Assembly: GCA_964617625.1 (NCBI GenBank)
Contig: CAZTZL010000077.1
Location: 1 to 13,747, forward strand
Direction of reading: 5' to 3'
Origin: CAZTZL01 sp964617625
GTDB taxonomy: Bacteria > Zhuqueibacterota > QNDG01 > DSAB01
DNA: 13,747 nt
Under the pieces are notes generated by a model, which did no database searches, had not been told where the DNA came from, and saw nothing but the letters and a program-made list of their open reading frames with translations. A program made the position numbers and the translations under genes. The number at the start of each line of letters is the position of its first letter. The stretch's first letter is position 1. Below, in pieces: positions 11,525 through 13,747 of the stretch.

Positions 11525-13747
11525 TTACTTTAGAATCAGCATCTTGATCGTTTTATGATACCCTGCTGCCTGAATCCTGCAAAGGTATAAACCCGAGGGT
11601 GCATGTTTGCCGTTTTTATCCGCTCCATCCCAAATCACGATGTGGTTCCCCGGTTCTTTGATACCGGATACAAGAGTCCGGACTTTGGCACCCTGCACAT
11701 TATAAATTGCCAGTTCAATCCTGCCCTTTTTCGGCAGTGCAAATGAAATTTGAGTGGACGGATTGAACGGATTGGGATAATTCTGGTCAAGATTGTATTT
11801 TTTTGGAATTTCACCGGACTGCGCAACGTCACTTGTTGTTCCAATGGTCACCTGATAATCCTCAACCTCGCCGTCTACTGCAAAGCCGCGGAAATACACC
11901 TTGGGCCAGGTGCTGTAACGGAAACGGGCCATCGTACTACCGAGAGACGCATTATCAGGAACCGGAAATTGCAACGAATGGGTTCCTGCTTCCACCTCGA
12001 CATCGGTAAATACAAAGTCAAAGGGCCAGTTCCATTTGGTGTCTCCATGAAAATCGATCCAGGCATTCAGATAGCCGGAGGTGGATGTGGTCACCTTAAT
12101 TTCGGCCATATCTCCGGGGATCAGATCGTTCAGAAAAACGACACCGTCTTCGTCCGCACTGCCGTTGTGATCATCTCCACTGGCATCGGCAGAGGGCAGG
12201 CCGTCCGCCTCCGAATCGATCAATGCTCCCAGACGGACACCCGTATCGAAAAGGTGCTGCGGGCCGTTCCTCTCGAGGGTCGTTCCGTAACCCAAATCCG
12301 GTGCGTCCCCGAAATCGTAAATACTTTCATATTCATCGGTTCCCAGTTCGAACGCGAAATCCCGGAAATCCGACACCATGCCTCCTGTTTCGTACACATT
12401 CCCCGGCTGCGGCATCAGGGGCTGCAGCACGCGCACCGCGTCGTCATTGAAGTAGTGCTCCCTTGTCAGCCATCCCCAGAAATTGGAATCGGGAAGCGTC
12501 TCATAGACCGGAGCGATGGACAACCAGTAAACCGTGGAATCGCCTTCCTGATAAAACCAGTCATTCTCCGGAATATAATACGTATACCGGAAACAGGAGG
12601 ACGGGTCGTCCATAAATTCATTGAAATAATAGGTCTTATCGATTGTTTCATGAACAGCATTTCGGCTGACGAACCACTCCTGGACCATCTCTCCGGGATG
12701 ACTGAATCCGGCCGCCGAATCATTGGAAACATCCGTCCAGATACCGATTTGGAAACCTTCCGGCACTGTCGGCGGAGCGAACAACGAATCCCAATCCGCG
12801 TATGCCCCCCACCACCGGATGCAGGTCACGGGTCTGGGATCGTGGCAGAACCAGTCGTCCGCAAGAAAGGACTGCGAATAAACGGAGGTTTCATTCCATC
12901 CCCAGTAACAGGTTGTGTCCTCGCTCGTCGGATCATACAGCGGCGGCTGCGACCACTTGACCGAACCAATATCCATATCCGTACCTGCCCACTGGTTACC
13001 AAACAGAATCTCCAGACTCGGTTTTGCAGGATCGATATCTACCAAATGTGTGCCCGATCCGCCCGGACAGGTTTGTGTCCAGCCCGACTGCATCTTTTCA
13101 CCCACAAGATACTGGCCGGCGGATAATCCTTGAAATTCAAACTGTCCGGATGCGTCCGTAAAATCGTATTGATCGCCTGCGTCTTCGATTCCGTTTTGAT
13201 TGGCATCCAGCCAGATTTCCCAGCCAGGCAGAACCGGTTCTCCCGCATCTTTTATGCCGTCGCCGTCTTGATCCTCCCATTTGGTTCCGAATATCACGCC
13301 ACCGGGGAGGACAGGATCACCATCAGACTTGATCTCCACTTGATGGTCCTCGACCTCTCCGAAACCTGCGGAACCCGTCGGAGAAACGAAACCATTGGCG
13401 CCCTCATAAATCCGGAACCGGGCAATGGTATATCCCGCTTTCAATGGCGTCAGATTGCTCAAGGGCCAATGAATGGTGACCGGGTTTTGCCATCCGCCTG
13501 CCGGCATAGGCCCGAAACTGAATTTGACGGATCCCAGATCTTCCGTCCAGTTTCCATTGCCATTATAATCCAGCCACCCGGAAATGGTGACCTCACCCGA
13601 AGGACCGGGGACAAATTCAAGACGTACGGAACCTGTGGTTTGACCGGCGATGAGGGTCGTTTGAACAAGCCCGTTCTCATCGTTATTGCCATGCGTATCG
13701 TCCCCCTGCGCCTGAGAGTCGTACTGACTGGCAGTTTCCGGATCCGG
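11525..13747 (-). CDS. Large secreted mosaic protein: GEVED, SdrD-B-like, DUF7901-like and sorting domains (N-terminus outside the window)
   Basis: The frame is open to the right edge, giving at least 740 residues (numbered here from the edge). The Met at 13507 is internal: the 80 codons before it encode matching domain sequence (GDDTHGNNDENG, then SGWLDYNGNGNW). Visible modules are a GEVED-type domain (about 10-139, ending FGEVEDHQVEI); an SdrD B-like domain (about 150-248) with calcium-type loops DQDGDGIKD and DANQNGIEDAG; a DUF7901-like domain (about 262-440: KWSQPP, FLADDWFC, CIRWWGAY, TVYWLSI); a second GEVED unit (about 477-635: YDFGDAPD, GDDHNGSADEDGV, DGEVEDYQVTI); and a type A sorting domain (DQNYPNPFNP at 654-663, ending KMLILK). 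This composition is typical of very large surface or extracellular proteins in FCB and planctomycete genomes. No enzyme motif is seen; structural or adhesive use is the best guess. Confidence 0.88.
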   Translation of the reverse strand, partial: PDPETASQYDSQAQGDDTHGNNDENGLVQTTLIAGQTTGSVRLEFVPGPSGEVTISGWLDYNGNGNWTEDLGSVKFSFGPMPAGGWQNPVTIHWPLSNLTPLKAGYTIARFRIYEGANGFVSPTGSAGFGEVEDHQVEIKSDGDPVLPGGVIFGTKWEDQDGDGIKDAGEPVLPGWEIWLDANQNGIEDAGDQYDFTDASGQFEFQGLSAGQYLVGEKMQSGWTQTCPGGSGTHLVDIDPAKPSLEILFGNQWAGTDMDIGSVKWSQPPLYDPTSEDTTCYWGWNETSVYSQSFLADDWFCHDPRPVTCIRWWGAYADWDSLFAPPTVPEGFQIGIWTDVSNDSAAGFSHPGEMVQEWFVSRNAVHETIDKTYYFNEFMDDPSSCFRYTYYIPENDWFYQEGDSTVYWLSIAPVYETLPDSNFWGWLTREHYFNDDAVRVLQPLMPQPGNVYETGGMVSDFRDFAFELGTDEYESIYDFGDAPDLGYGTTLERNGPQHLFDTGVRLGALIDSEADGLPSADASGDDHNGSADEDGVVFLNDLIPGDMAEIKVTTSTSGYLNAWIDFHGDTKWNWPFDFVFTDVEVEAGTHSLQFPVPDNASLGSTMARFRYSTWPKVYFRGFAVDGEVEDYQVTIGTTSDVAQSGEIPKKYNLDQNYPNPFNPSTQISFALPKKGRIELAIYNVQGAKVRTLVSGIKEPGNHIVIWDGADKNGKHAPSGLYLCRIQAAGYHKTIKMLILK

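Noticed and set aside
11750..13126. A 458-codon open frame on the plus strand
   Set aside because: It lies wholly antisense to the mosaic-protein gene, whose frame shows clear domains (GEVED, SdrD-B-like, sorting domain). The plus-strand product is rich in Arg, His and Ile with no recognisable domain, and no ribosome binding site was seen.
13505..13507. ATG at 13507 as the start of the mosaic-protein gene
   Set aside because: The frame stays open to the right edge, and the 80 codons before it contain GEVED-type linker and strand sequence continuous with the domain, so the start lies outside the window.
1..13747. tRNA, rRNA or riboswitch genes
   Set aside because: No cloverleaf with conserved TTC/anticodon features, no rRNA-like stretch and no known riboswitch core was noticed by eye. 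This was not a covariance-model search.

Overview
The window reads as chromosomal DNA from an uncultured Gram-negative bacterium of the FCB superphylum, of the Calditrichota / KSB1 / Marinimicrobia / Ignavibacteria kind. The main reason is that three adjacent genes on the right each end in the NYPNPFNP-type C-terminal sorting domain used with type IX secretion in that group. A tripartite RND pump shows there is an outer membrane. The exact phylum cannot be fixed from this sequence.

Left part (1-1992): very AT-rich (12/60 G+C at 481-540 and 14/60 at 1201-1260, against 29/60 at 7021-7080). It looks like the end of an integron-type gene-cassette array read on the minus strand. A complete cassette (about 383-1571) carries one gene for an unrecognised three-TM membrane protein, followed directly by an attC-like folded site (376-465). 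The cassette's first bases are a perfect complement of the start of that site. A second cassette with the 5' part of another unknown gene (341 to beyond position 1) runs off the left edge. No integrase is present. Positions 1573-1992 hold no convincing gene, only a possible promoter into the array and the control region of the next operon.

Middle (1993-8248): a compact plus-strand operon for a multidrug-type efflux system: TetR-family repressor, TolC-like outer-membrane factor, lipoprotein periplasmic adaptor, HAE1-type RND pump. The downstream genes have close or overlapping junctions and good ribosome binding sites. A palindrome just upstream of the repressor gene (1933-1946) is the likely operator. 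The operon ends in an unusual multi-hairpin block (8292-8357) and a bidirectional intrinsic terminator (8381-8414) shared with the convergent genes.

Right part (8439-13747): three minus-strand genes for secreted, probably surface-delivered proteins. In transcription order these are a large mosaic protein (GEVED, SdrD-B-like and DUF7901-like modules, N-terminus outside the window), a six-bladed kelch propeller, and a right-handed beta-helix protein with a DUF1565-like start. The last two are 31 bp apart and likely co-transcribed. None has a recognisable catalytic site, so adhesion, glycan binding or matrix roles are more plausible than a defined enzyme activity.
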